From NCBI RefSeq assembly GCF_003323745.1, contig NZ_QOIL01000010.1, positions 165,934 to 229,933 on the forward strand: a stretch of DNA of 64,000 nucleotides. The letters run 5' to 3'. The notes under the pieces were generated by a model. The model saw only the letters and a program-made list of their open reading frames with translations. It made no database searches and was not told the DNA's origin. The translations under genes were made by a program, and so were the position numbers. This DNA is from Sphaerisporangium album. GTDB taxonomy: Bacteria > Actinomycetota > Actinomycetes > Streptosporangiales > Streptosporangiaceae. Numbering within the stretch: the stretch's first letter is position 1; every line of letters begins with the position of its first letter. This document shows, in pieces, positions 33,012 to 43,532 of the stretch.

Positions 33012-33752
33012 TCACTCCCTCCGGCGAACCGGCCGGGACCGCGGCGACGGCCGGTCACGGACCACGCGCCCGCGCGGGGCCGGCCCCTCGTCCTCGTCCT
33101 CGGGCCCCTCTTCCTCTTCTTCCTCTTCGTCCTCCATCTCGACGTCCCGGGCACGCCCGCCTTCGCGCCGGGGCCCGCGCCGGGGCGGCGCCTCCTCGTA
33201 GTCCTCTTCCTCCTCGTACTCGGCGTAGTCGCCGTACTCGTCCTCGTACGGCTCCGGCTCTTCCTCTTCGCCGCGCCGGCGTCGCGCCCTGGCGGTCCTG
33301 AAGCCGCCCGTGGCCCGATCCCGCAGGCCCGACACGCCGCCGCGCGCGGTCCTGGCGGCTCCTCCGGCGGCGCCGGTGGCCGTCGCGGCCGCTCCGGTCG
33401 CCGCTCCCGCCGCGGTCTCCTCCAGCCCCGCCGCGACGTTGGCCGCGTGCTGCAGGGCCTCGGCGCGGTCCTGGAGCTTGGTGCTGAGCGAGGAGACCTG
33501 CCTGCTCGCCGCGGCCTTGGCGGCGGCCTTGCCCGCCTCGAACAGCTCGCCGCGGACGCTGTTGACGATCTTCTCCAGCTCGGGGGACGAGCCGACCAGC
33601 TTCATCCCCTGCTCCAGCAGGTTGCCGCGCGTTCCGCCGAGCCTGCCCGTCGCGCCCGCCACGGCCAGGGCGATCGCGAGCTTGAACCTCCGGTGCCGGC
33701 CGAGGAAGTAGCCGAGGGCGACCGCTACGGCCACCTTGAGTCCGCCTGCCAC
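33012..33752 (-). CDS. gas vesicle cluster accessory protein with N-terminal hydrophobic region and acidic tail
   Basis: The 246-residue product starts with a hydrophobic stretch (VAVAVALGYFLGRHRRF, then LAIALAVAGATG). A helical region with SSLSTKLQDRAEALQHAANV follows, then an alanine/threonine-rich segment. A highly acidic, tyrosine-containing region (EEEEPEPYEDEYGDYAEYEE) comes before an Arg-rich end. It may be a membrane-tethered coiled-coil protein. It is the first gene of the cluster, directly behind the sigma-B-like promoter, and its stop abuts the SRPBCC gene. I do not recognise it beyond similarity in layout to GvpT/P-type accessory proteins. Confidence 0.65.
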   Translation of the reverse strand: MAGGLKVAVAVALGYFLGRHRRFKLAIALAVAGATGRLGGTRGNLLEQGMKLVGSSPELEKIVNSVRGELFEAGKAAAKAAASRQVSSLSTKLQDRAEALQHAANVAAGLEETAAGAATGAAATATGAAGGAARTARGGVSGLRDRATGGFRTARARRRRGEEEEPEPYEDEYGDYAEYEEEEDYEEAPPRRGPRREGGRARDVEMEDEEEEEEEGPEDEDEGPAPRGRVVRDRPSPRSRPVRRRE

Positions 33753-33793
33753 GATTGCCTCCTTCTCCGGCTACCGATTCGACGGTTCCTGCC

Positions 33794-33820
33794 CTACCCG
33801 CCCAGATCGGTACAGAACAC
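33794..33820 (-). promoter_or_regulatory. sigma-B-type promoter candidate for the gas vesicle cluster
   Basis: On the minus strand GTGTT (33820-33816), a 16-nt spacer and GGGTAG (33799-33794) fit the GNNTT-N14-16-GGGTA consensus reported for Streptomyces stress sigma factors of the SigB group. It lies about 40 nt before the first gene of the cluster. Confidence 0.5.
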
Positions 33821-33869
33821 GCATGACCGGAAAAAATGGACATCGCGCACGAAGAAGATGGAGGTGGCC

Positions 33870-33887
33870 GCCCGGCCTTGGCCGGGC
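33870..33887 (-). terminator. hairpin immediately after def
   Basis: Inverted repeat GCCCGGCC / GGCCGGGC with a 2-nt loop (or 7-bp arms with 4 nt) abuts the deformylase stop codon. It separates this gene from the gas vesicle promoter. Confidence 0.5.
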
Positions 33888-34367
33888 CTACGCCAGCGCG
33901 GCGAAGAAGCGTTCCCGCTCGTCGGCGGGCAGGTGATCGCTGAACAGCACGCCGTCCAGGTGGTCGACCTCGTGCTGCAGCACGCGGGCCAGCATGCCGA
34001 GGGCGCGGAGCGTGACCGGCTTGCCGTACATGTCGCGCCCCTTGGCGACGACCGAGTAGGAACGCTCCAGCGGCCACCACACCCCGGGCGCCGACAGGCA
34101 GGCCTCGTCGGCGACGATCGTGCGCGGGGACGCCTCCAGGCGGGGGTTCACCAGATGGCCCGACCTGCCCTCCACCTCGAACACGAGCACGCGCAGCGGC
34201 ACGCCGAGCTGGGGGGCCGCGAGCCCGGCGCGCCCGGCTCCCGCGCGGGTGGTGGCCTGCAGGGATCTGACGAGCTCGCGCAGGGACCGGTCGAAGTCGG
34301 TGACCGGGGCGGCCACGGTGCGGAGCACGGGGTCGGCGAAGAGCCTGATCGGCTGGACGCTGGACAA
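33888..34367 (-). CDS. def: peptide deformylase
   Basis: The 159-residue protein has the three deformylase motifs: RAGLAAPQLG (motif I, GxGxAAxQ with A for the first glycine region), EACLSAPG (motif II, metal Cys; E-A-C-L-S instead of E-G-C-L-S) and QHEVDHLDG (motif III, HEXXH). It removes the formyl group from nascent proteins using Fe2+ or Zn2+. Because motif II has Ala for Gly, it may be a second, less canonical deformylase. The start is TTG 34367, with GGAG 5 nt upstream. It is divergent from narK and monocistronic. Confidence 0.9.
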   Translation of the reverse strand: MSSVQPIRLFADPVLRTVAAPVTDFDRSLRELVRSLQATTRAGAGRAGLAAPQLGVPLRVLVFEVEGRSGHLVNPRLEASPRTIVADEACLSAPGVWWPLERSYSVVAKGRDMYGKPVTLRALGMLARVLQHEVDHLDGVLFSDHLPADERERFFAALA

Positions 34368-34602
34368 GCTCGCTCCAGGGGGTGTCGTCGGGTCGGCTGG
34401 GACGGTTCCCGGGAGGAATTCCCGGATCGGCCTGGTGGCAACCTTTGTTAAATCCAGATTGCCTCAGTGATGCCTATGGATCACATGTTTCAAGGGTGCG
34501 TCGGAAGTAACGGCGATATCTAACCATCGTCGCGGGACAGTGTGATGAGCGCGGATACGGTCTGAACCTCCTGAAAATCAGCGAAATAGGAGGAAAGCGA
34601 CC
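34368..34602. promoter_or_regulatory. divergent def-narK intergenic region, presumed nitrate operon control region
   Basis: This 235-bp gap is markedly AT-rich relative to its neighbours. It contains GTAAC-like and TAACC-like half sites around 34508-34525 and an inverted pair CAACCTTTGTT near 34440. These could be GlnR or NnaR binding sites, but none matches a full consensus. The narK ribosome site AGGAGG is at 34588-34593. Confidence 0.4.
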
Positions 34603-35961
34603 GTGGTGGAGCTAACGCGGACGGCGTCGGCGAAAGGCCGCTGGATAAACGACTGGAATCCGGACGATCCGGACTTCTGGCAGCGCCGGGGCAAGCGGAT
34701 CGCCCGCAGAAATCTGGTGTTCTCGATCCTCGCCGAACATCTCGGCTTCACCCTCTGGACCGTCTGGAGCATCGTCGCGGTCAAGCTCGGAGACCACAGG
34801 TTCTCCACCGACCAGCTCTTCTGGCTGGTGTCCCTGCCGAACCTCGTCGGGTCCGCCCTGCGCCTGCCCTACACCTTCGCGCCCGCCCGGTTCGGCGGCC
34901 GCAACTGGACCGTGGTCAGCGCGTTGCTGCTGCTCGTGCCGGCCGTCCTGCTCGCCGTGGCGGTCGGTGACCCCGGCACTCCGTACTGGGCCTTCCTGCT
35001 CATCGCCGCCACGGCCGGGCTCGGCGGCGGCAACTTCGCCTCCAGCATGGCCAACATCACCTACTTCTACCCCGAGCGCCGGCAGGGCTGGGCGCTCGGG
35101 CTGAACGCGGCGGGGGGCAACATCGGCGTCAGCTCCGTGCAGCTGGCCATGCCGCTGGTGATCACCGGATTCGGCCTGGCGGCGGCCGGGCTCTTCTGGG
35201 TGCCTTTCATCGTGCTCGCGGCGGTCGGCGCGTTCTTCTTCATGGACAACCTCACCTCCGCCAAGGCCGACCCCCGCGAGCAGCTGAAGATCGCGGGCAG
35301 GGCGCAGACCTGGATCATGTCGCTGCTCTACATCGGCACCTTCGGGTCCTTCATCGGCTACACCACGGCCTTCCCGCTGCTCATCAAGAGCCAGTTCCCC
35401 GAGCACGCCTCCACCGTCTCCTGGGCCTTCCTCGGGGCCCTGGTCGGCTCGCTGATCAGGCCGCTCGGGGGGCTGATGTCCGACCGCCTCGGCGGGTCGA
35501 AGGTCACGCTCGCCACCTTCGCCGCCATGGCCGGAGCGGTCGCGCTGGTCGGGACGGGCGTCGGCGCCCACCACTTCGCGACATTCTTCGCCGCCTACCT
35601 GCTGCTGGTGGCGCTGACCGGCGTCGGCAACGGCTCGACGTACCGGATGATCCCCGCGATCTTCATGGCGAGGGCGCTCAGGGACGTCCCGCCGGGCGAC
35701 GAGCGGGCGCGCGCGGCGGCCGTGGCCGCGGGCAAACGCGACAGCTCCGCCGCGATCGGGATCATCTCCGCCGTCGGCGCGTTCGGCGGCTTCTTCATCA
35801 ACCGCGGCTTCGGCACCTCGATCGCCGCGACCGGCGGCGCGGGCGCGGCCCTGGCGGCGTTCGCCTGCTTCTACGCCGTCTGCGCGGGGTTGACCTGGTT
35901 CTGCTACCTGCGCCCCGCCGGCGCGCTGCCGGCCGCGGGGGTGGCGGAAGCCCGTGTCTGA
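34603..35961 (+). CDS. narK: nitrate/nitrite transporter (NarK/NasT-type MFS)
   Basis: The 452-residue, 12-helix MFS protein carries the nitrate signature GLGGGNFASSMANITYFYPE and a second one, AAGGNIGVSSVQLAMP. It also has DRLGGSKVTLATF and GVGNGSTYRMIPAIF. It takes up nitrate and/or exports nitrite. The start is GTG 34603, nine nt after AGGAGG. It leads a seven-gene run that goes on with the nitrate reductase gene 57 nt downstream. It belongs to the assimilatory set, not to a respiratory narGHJI cluster, which is absent. Confidence 0.93.
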   Translation: MVELTRTASAKGRWINDWNPDDPDFWQRRGKRIARRNLVFSILAEHLGFTLWTVWSIVAVKLGDHRFSTDQLFWLVSLPNLVGSALRLPYTFAPARFGGRNWTVVSALLLLVPAVLLAVAVGDPGTPYWAFLLIAATAGLGGGNFASSMANITYFYPERRQGWALGLNAAGGNIGVSSVQLAMPLVITGFGLAAAGLFWVPFIVLAAVGAFFFMDNLTSAKADPREQLKIAGRAQTWIMSLLYIGTFGSFIGYTTAFPLLIKSQFPEHASTVSWAFLGALVGSLIRPLGGLMSDRLGGSKVTLATFAAMAGAVALVGTGVGAHHFATFFAAYLLLVALTGVGNGSTYRMIPAIFMARALRDVPPGDERARAAAVAAGKRDSSAAIGIISAVGAFGGFFINRGFGTSIAATGGAGAALAAFACFYAVCAGLTWFCYLRPAGALPAAGVAEARV

Positions 35962-36018
35962 GCCCCTTTTCCCGGCCCGGCGGGGATGTAGCACAGAGGT
36001 AACAGGAGGGACCCAACG

Positions 36019-38183
<2,165 letters not shown>

Positions 38184-38187
<4 letters not shown>

Positions 38188-39587
38188 GGCTCGTCGTCGT
38201 GGGGAACGGCATGGCGGGCTCGCGCCTCGCCGCCGAGGTGCGGGCCAGGGACGCGGACCTCACGATCACCGTGGTCGGCGCGGAGGCCCGGGGCCCCTAC
38301 AACCGGGTGCTGCTGTCGAACGTGCTCGCCGGCACCGCGAGCCCCGAGCAGGTCCGCCTGCCCGCGCAGGCGGGGGACGGCGTGAACGTCCGGCTCGGCG
38401 TCACGGTCACCGCGATCGACCGCGCGGCGCGCGAGGTGCGCACGGCGGACGGGTGGCGCGAGCCCTACGACGTGCTGGTGCTCGCCACGGGCAGCGAGGC
38501 CGTCGTACCGCGGATCCCCGGCGCGGGACGCGCGATCGCGCTGCGCACCATGGACGACTGCGACCGGATCCTCGCCGCCGCCAGGACCGCCACCTCCGCC
38601 GTGGTGGTCGGCGGCGGCCTGCTCGGCGTCGAGGCCGCCCGCGGCCTGGCCGGACGCGGCCTGCGGGTCACGCTGCTGCACCGCACCGGCCACCTGATGG
38701 ACCGCCAACTGGACGCCGAGGCCGGGCTGGTCCTGGGCGAGGCGCTCGCCGGTCTCGGCGTCACGGTCAGGACCGGCGCGCGGGTCGCCGCGATCCGCGC
38801 CCGCGGCGTCGAGCTGTCCACCGGCGAGGTGCTGCCCGCCGGCCTCGTGGTACTGGCCTGCGGGGTACGCCCGGTGACGGGCCTCGCCGAGGACGCCGGC
38901 CTGGAGGTCGGGCAGGGCGTCGTCGTGGACGACCGGCTGCGCACCGCCGACCCGGCGATCTACGCGATCGGCGAGTGCGCCCAGCACGACGGCACGGTGT
39001 ACGGCCTGGTGGCGCCCGCGTGGGAGCAGGCCGCGGTGGTGGCCGATCTGATCACCGGGGCCGACCCGTCCGCGCGCTACCGGGGGTCGCGGCTGGTGAC
39101 CCGGCTCAAGGCCAGGAGCGTCGAGCTCGCGGCGATGGGCGAGACGCACCTGGCCGAGGACCCCGCGGGCGCCGTGGAGGTCGTCATGTTCACCCACAGG
39201 GCCCGCGGCATCTACCGCAAGCTCGTGATCAGGGACGACCGCCTCGTCGGCGCGATCCTGCTCGGAGAGGCGCCCACGGTGGGGACGCTCACCCAGCTCT
39301 ACGACCGGGGAGGCCCCCTTCCCGGTGACCCGGCGGGCCTGCTGTTCCCCGGTCTGGACGACGCTGTGCCCGCCGACACCCCCGTGCGCATGCCGGACTC
39401 GGCGCGCGTGTGCGAGTGCAACAACGTGACCAAGGGGAGGATCCGCGCCTGCTGGGAGGCGGGCGCGCGCGACCTGGCCGCCGTGACCGCCGCGACCAGG
39501 GCGACCACCGGCTGCGGAAGCTGCGCGGACGCGGTCGAAGGTCTCATCGGGTGGCTGTGCGCTCAGGAAGAGGAGGTTCCGGTATGA
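38184..39587 (+). CDS. FAD-dependent NAD(P)H oxidoreductase with C-terminal BFD-like [2Fe-2S] domain, nitrate reductase electron donor
   Basis: The 467-residue product has a glutathione-reductase-type FAD/NAD fold: VVGNGMAG at the start, LVLATGS, VVVGGGLLGVEAARG and GECAQHDG. A C-terminal four-cysteine domain (about 408-460: CECNNVTKGR...TTGCGSC) follows and should hold a [2Fe-2S] cluster. It likely transfers electrons from NADH to the nitrate reductase. It resembles the N-terminal half of NirB encoded downstream, so the two may derive from a duplication. GTG start and TGA stop of the preceding gene overlap by 4 nt. Confidence 0.88.
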
Positions 39588-42004
39588 GGATCGTCGTCGC
39601 GGGATACGGGCCCGCCGCGCACCGGCTCGTCGAGACGCTCGCGCGCCGCGGCTTCACCGGGACCATCACCGTGATCGGGGAGGAGCCGCGGCCCGCCTAC
39701 GACCGGGTCGCCCTCACCTCGTACCTGAAGGGAACCGGCGCGGGCGAACTGACCCTCCCCGACCCGGGAGCCTCCGCACGGGTGCTGCTCGGCGACCGCG
39801 TGGTCCGCGTCGACCGCGGCCGGCGCACGGTGACCACGCGGGACGGGCACGAGGAGCCGTACGACGTGCTGGTGCTCGCCACCGGCTCGGCGCCCTTCGT
39901 CCCGCCGGTGCCCGGCGCCGGACGGGCCTTCGTCTACCGCACCATCGAGGACCTGGACGCGATCCGCGCCGCCTCGGCCGGCGCCACCACCGGCGTCGTG
40001 GTCGGCGGCGGCCTGCTCGGGCTGGAGGCCGCCGACGCGCTGCGCGGCCTCGGCCTGGCCACGCACGTCGTCGAGATGGGCCCCTGGCTCATGCCCCGCC
40101 AGGTCGACGAGGGCGGAGGCGCGGTGCTCCGGGGCCACGTCGAGCGGCTCGGCCTCACCGTGCACACCGGCACCGGCCTGGACCGCATCGAGGACGGCCG
40201 GGTGGTGCTCGCCGACGGCACGTCCATCGACGCGGGCGTGGTGGTGTTCTCCGCGGGCGTGCGGCCGCGCGACGAGCTGGCCCGCCGGGCCGGGCTGCCG
40301 GTGGGCGAGCGCGGCGGCGTCGTCGTCGACGAGGGCATGCGCACCGCCGACCCGGCGATCTACGCGGTGGGGGAGTGCGCCCTGGCGGGCGGCATGGTGT
40401 ACGGCCTGGTCGGGCCGTGCAACGCCATGGCCGAGGTCGCCGCCGACCGCGTCCTCGGCGGCTCGGCCTCCTTCACGGGCGCCGACCTGTCCACCAAGCT
40501 CAAGCTGCTCGGCGTGGACGTCGCCAGCTTCGGGCGGTTGTCCGGCGCGCTCGACGTGACCTACATGGACCCGGTCGGCGGCGTCTACAAGAAGCTGTTC
40601 GTCAGCGACGACGCCCGCACCCTGCTCGGCGGCATCTGCGTCGGCGACGCCACGCCGTACACGCTGCTGCGGCCGTTGGTCGGCAGGGAGCTGACCGCCT
40701 CACCGAGCGACCTGCTGTTCGCCGGAGCGGGCGGGCCGCGGGTGGACCTGCCGGACGACGCGCCGGTCTGCTCGTGCAACAACGTCACCCGAGGCGAGAT
40801 CCGCGCGGCCATCGCCGAACGCGGCGCGACCGACGTGCCCGCGCTCAAGAAGTGCACGCGGGCGGGCACGAGCTGTGGCAGCTGCCTCCCGGCGCTGGCG
40901 TCGATCCTCGCCGCCGAGGGCGTCGCCCAGGACAAGGCGCTGTGCGAGCACTTCGCCCACAGCAGGTCAGAGCTGTTCGACATCGTCCGCGTGCGCGGCA
41001 TCACCACCTTCTCGCGGCTCATCGCCGAGCACGGCCGGGGGCGCGGCTGCGACATCTGCAAGCCGGTCGTCGCCTCGATCCTCGCCTCGCTCGACGGCGG
41101 CCACGTGCTGGAGGGCGAGCGCGCGGCGCTACAGGACACCAACGACCACTTCCTCGCCAACATCCAGAAGAACGGCACCTACTCGGTGGTGCCGCGCATC
41201 CCCGGCGGCGAGATCACCCCCGAGAAGCTCATCGTCATCGGCGAGGTCGCCCGCGACTTCGGCCTCTACACCAAGATCACCGGCGGGCAGCGGATCGACC
41301 TGTTCGGCGCGCGCGTCGAGGAGCTGCCCCTGATCTGGAAGCGCCTCGTGGACGCGGGGTTCGAGTCCGGGCACGCGTACGGCAAGGCGCTGCGCACGGT
41401 GAAGTCCTGCGTCGGGTCCGCCTGGTGCCGGTACGGGGTGCGGGACTCGGTCGGCATGGCCATCGCGCTGGAGCTGCGCTACCGTGGCCTGCGCTCGCCG
41501 CACAAACTGAAGGCGGCCGTCTCCGGCTGCGCCCGCGAGTGCGCCGAGGCCCGCGGCAAGGACTTCGGCGTCATCGCCACCGAGACCGGCTGGAACCTCT
41601 ACGTCGGCGGCAACGGCGGCTTCACCCCCCGCCACGCCGAGCTGCTCGCGACCGACCTGTCCGACGAGGAGCTGATCCGCTCGATCGACCGCTTCCTGAT
41701 GTTCTACATCCGCACCGCCGACCGCCTCCAGCGCACGTCCGCCTGGATCGAGCGGATCGGCCTCGACCACCTGCGCGACGTGATCGTCGGCGACTCGCTC
41801 GGCATCTGCGCTGACCTGGACGCGGCGATGGAACGGCACGTCGGCGGCTACTTCGACGAGTGGCGCGCCACCGTCGAGGACCCCGAGAAGCTGCGCAGGT
41901 TCGTCAGCTTCGTGAACGCCCCCGGCACCCCCGACCCCTCGATCGTCTTCGAGACCAGGCGTGACCAGATCACGCCCGTCCTCGTGGAGGTGACCCGCTC
42001 ATGA
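39584..42004 (+). CDS. nirB: NADH-dependent nitrite reductase large subunit NirB
   Basis: The 806-residue protein has an FAD/NAD domain (MRIVVAGYGPAAHRLVE, VVVGGGLLGLEAADAL, about 1-390). A BFD-like [2Fe-2S] domain (CSCNNVTRGEI...TSCGSC, about 396-470) follows. The siroheme/4Fe-4S sulfite-nitrite reductase half has cluster cysteines in SCVGSAWCRYG (about 608-618) and SGCARECAEA (about 648-657). It reduces nitrite to ammonium in the cytosol. ATG 39584 overlaps the previous stop; AGGAGG lies 7 nt upstream. Siroheme is supplied by the chelatase-like gene at the end of the operon. Length fits the family. Confidence 0.95.
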   Translation: MRIVVAGYGPAAHRLVETLARRGFTGTITVIGEEPRPAYDRVALTSYLKGTGAGELTLPDPGASARVLLGDRVVRVDRGRRTVTTRDGHEEPYDVLVLATGSAPFVPPVPGAGRAFVYRTIEDLDAIRAASAGATTGVVVGGGLLGLEAADALRGLGLATHVVEMGPWLMPRQVDEGGGAVLRGHVERLGLTVHTGTGLDRIEDGRVVLADGTSIDAGVVVFSAGVRPRDELARRAGLPVGERGGVVVDEGMRTADPAIYAVGECALAGGMVYGLVGPCNAMAEVAADRVLGGSASFTGADLSTKLKLLGVDVASFGRLSGALDVTYMDPVGGVYKKLFVSDDARTLLGGICVGDATPYTLLRPLVGRELTASPSDLLFAGAGGPRVDLPDDAPVCSCNNVTRGEIRAAIAERGATDVPALKKCTRAGTSCGSCLPALASILAAEGVAQDKALCEHFAHSRSELFDIVRVRGITTFSRLIAEHGRGRGCDICKPVVASILASLDGGHVLEGERAALQDTNDHFLANIQKNGTYSVVPRIPGGEITPEKLIVIGEVARDFGLYTKITGGQRIDLFGARVEELPLIWKRLVDAGFESGHAYGKALRTVKSCVGSAWCRYGVRDSVGMAIALELRYRGLRSPHKLKAAVSGCARECAEARGKDFGVIATETGWNLYVGGNGGFTPRHAELLATDLSDEELIRSIDRFLMFYIRTADRLQRTSAWIERIGLDHLRDVIVGDSLGICADLDAAMERHVGGYFDEWRATVEDPEKLRRFVSFVNAPGTPDPSIVFETRRDQITPVLVEVTRS

Positions 42005-42366
42005 CCCCGACCGGCCGGGCGACGGCCCCCGGCGACGACCTCCGGACATGGGTGCCGATCTGCGCCTACGCCGACCTCATCCCCGAACGCGGCGCCGCCG
42101 CCCTGGTCGCGGGCGACCAGATCGCGGTGTTCCGCACCTTCGACGGCCGCTTCTTCGCCGTCGGCAACCGCGACCCGTACAGCGGCGCGTACGTCATGTC
42201 GCGCGGCATCGTCGGCACCCGGGATGAGGAGCCCGTGGTCGCCACGCCCATGCACAAACAGGTCTTCTCCCTCGTCACCGGCGTGTGCCTTGACGATCCG
42301 GAGACAGCGCTACCGACCTATCCCACCCGAGTCACCGACGGCACCCTGGAGGTGAGCGTGGAATGA
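42001..42366 (+). CDS. nirD: nitrite reductase small subunit NirD
   Basis: The 121-residue protein is a Rieske-fold homologue with DQIAVFRTFDGRFFAVGNRD, YSGAYVMSRGIVGTRDEEPV and TPMHKQVFSLVTG. As in other NirD proteins the four Rieske cluster ligands are absent, so it serves as a structural partner of NirB. Its ATG overlaps the nirB stop by 4 nt and its stop overlaps the next gene by 4 nt. Confidence 0.93.
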   Translation: MTPTGRATAPGDDLRTWVPICAYADLIPERGAAALVAGDQIAVFRTFDGRFFAVGNRDPYSGAYVMSRGIVGTRDEEPVVATPMHKQVFSLVTGVCLDDPETALPTYPTRVTDGTLEVSVE

Positions 42367-43532
42367 CAGCCGCGCTTCTGGACAATCCCCTGACCAGCCC
42401 CGAGACGGCGCCGGACGCGCTGGCGGGCTTCACCATCGGGGTGACCGCCACCCGCAGGCGCGAGGAGTTCGCCGCGCTGCTCGAACGCCGGGGCGCCCGC
42501 GTCGTGCGCGCCCCGGCGATCCGGCTCGTGCCGCTCGCCGAGGACGCCGGCCTGCTCGCGGCCACCCGTGAGTGCCTGGACGCTCCCGTCCACGACGTCG
42601 TGGTCACCACCGGCGTGGGCTTCCGCGGCTGGATGGCCGCCGCCGAGGGCTGGGGGCTGTGCACCGACCTGGCCGCCCATCTCGCCTCCGCGCGCATCCT
42701 GCCCCGCGGGCCCAAGGCGCGGGGGGCCGTCCGCGCCGCCGGGCTGAACGACGACTGGACCCCGCCCACCGAGTCCTGCGACGAGATCAAGCAGTACCTT
42801 CTCAGCCAGGACCTGCGCGGGCGCCGCATCGTCGTGCAACTGCACGGCGAGCCGCTGATCGGCTTCATCGCCGCCCTGCGCGGCGCCGGCGCCACCGTCA
42901 TCGAGGTCCCGGTCTACCGATGGCTGCCCTACCGCGACCCCTCGCCGCTGCGCCGCCTGATCACCCAGGCGATCTCTGGCTCGGTGGACGCCGTCGCCTT
43001 CACCAGCGCCCCCGCCGTGCTCGCCATGCTCAACGCCGCGCGCGCCGAGCACCTGGAGGACTCGCTGGTCAACGCCTTCCGGGGGTCGGTCGTGGCCGCC
43101 TGCGTGGGCCCGGTCACCGCCGGGCCGCTGGTGGCCAGGAACGTGCCGGTGATCCAGCCCGACCGCTCGCGGCTCGGCGCCCTCGCCCGCACCCTGGCAC
43201 GGCACCTGCCCGAGCACGGCGTCACCCGGGTCACCGCCGGCTCCCACGAGCTGGAGATCCGCGGCCACGCCGTCGCCGTCGACGGCGACCTCAAGCCGCT
43301 GCCGCCCGCGCCCATGGCCGTGCTCAAGCGCCTCGCCGAGCGGCCCGGACACGTCGTCGCCCGCTCGGAGCTGCGGGTCGTGCTCCCCGGCGGCCCCGCC
43401 CGGGACTCCGCCGAGCACGCCGTCGAGATGGCGGTCACCCGGTTGCGCCGCGCGCTCGGCCCGGCCGGCATCGTCGAGACCGTCGTCAAGCGCGGCTACC
43501 GCCTGGCCTGCGACCGGCTGGAGGTGCGGTGA
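42363..43532 (+). CDS. HemD-like uroporphyrinogen-III synthase domain fused to OmpR-type winged helix (NnaR-like regulator)
   Basis: The 389-residue protein combines an N-terminal uroporphyrinogen-III synthase fold (about 20-285) with a C-terminal winged helix (about 305-389). The synthase part has AGFTIGVTATRRREEFAALL, VVTTGVGFRGW, AFTSAPAVLAML and VACVGPVTAGPL. The winged helix has PMAVLKRLAERPGHVVARSE and the ending VETVVKRGYRLAC. This fusion is the architecture of NnaR from Streptomyces, which co-activates nitrate and nitrite genes with GlnR. Placement inside the nas-nir operon suggests feedback regulation. Whether the HemD half is still enzymatic cannot be seen. It is translationally coupled on both sides. 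Confidence 0.88.
   Translation: MTAALLDNPLTSPETAPDALAGFTIGVTATRRREEFAALLERRGARVVRAPAIRLVPLAEDAGLLAATRECLDAPVHDVVVTTGVGFRGWMAAAEGWGLCTDLAAHLASARILPRGPKARGAVRAAGLNDDWTPPTESCDEIKQYLLSQDLRGRRIVVQLHGEPLIGFIAALRGAGATVIEVPVYRWLPYRDPSPLRRLITQAISGSVDAVAFTSAPAVLAMLNAARAEHLEDSLVNAFRGSVVAACVGPVTAGPLVARNVPVIQPDRSRLGALARTLARHLPEHGVTRVTAGSHELEIRGHAVAVDGDLKPLPPAPMAVLKRLAERPGHVVARSELRVVLPGGPARDSAEHAVEMAVTRLRRALGPAGIVETVVKRGYRLACDRLEVR

Noticed and set aside
34500..34530. A GlnR box upstream of narK
   Set aside because: A GTAAC half site is present, but the second half site is out of register, so it does not meet the GTnAC-N6-GAAAC pattern. Only the region is annotated as a control region.
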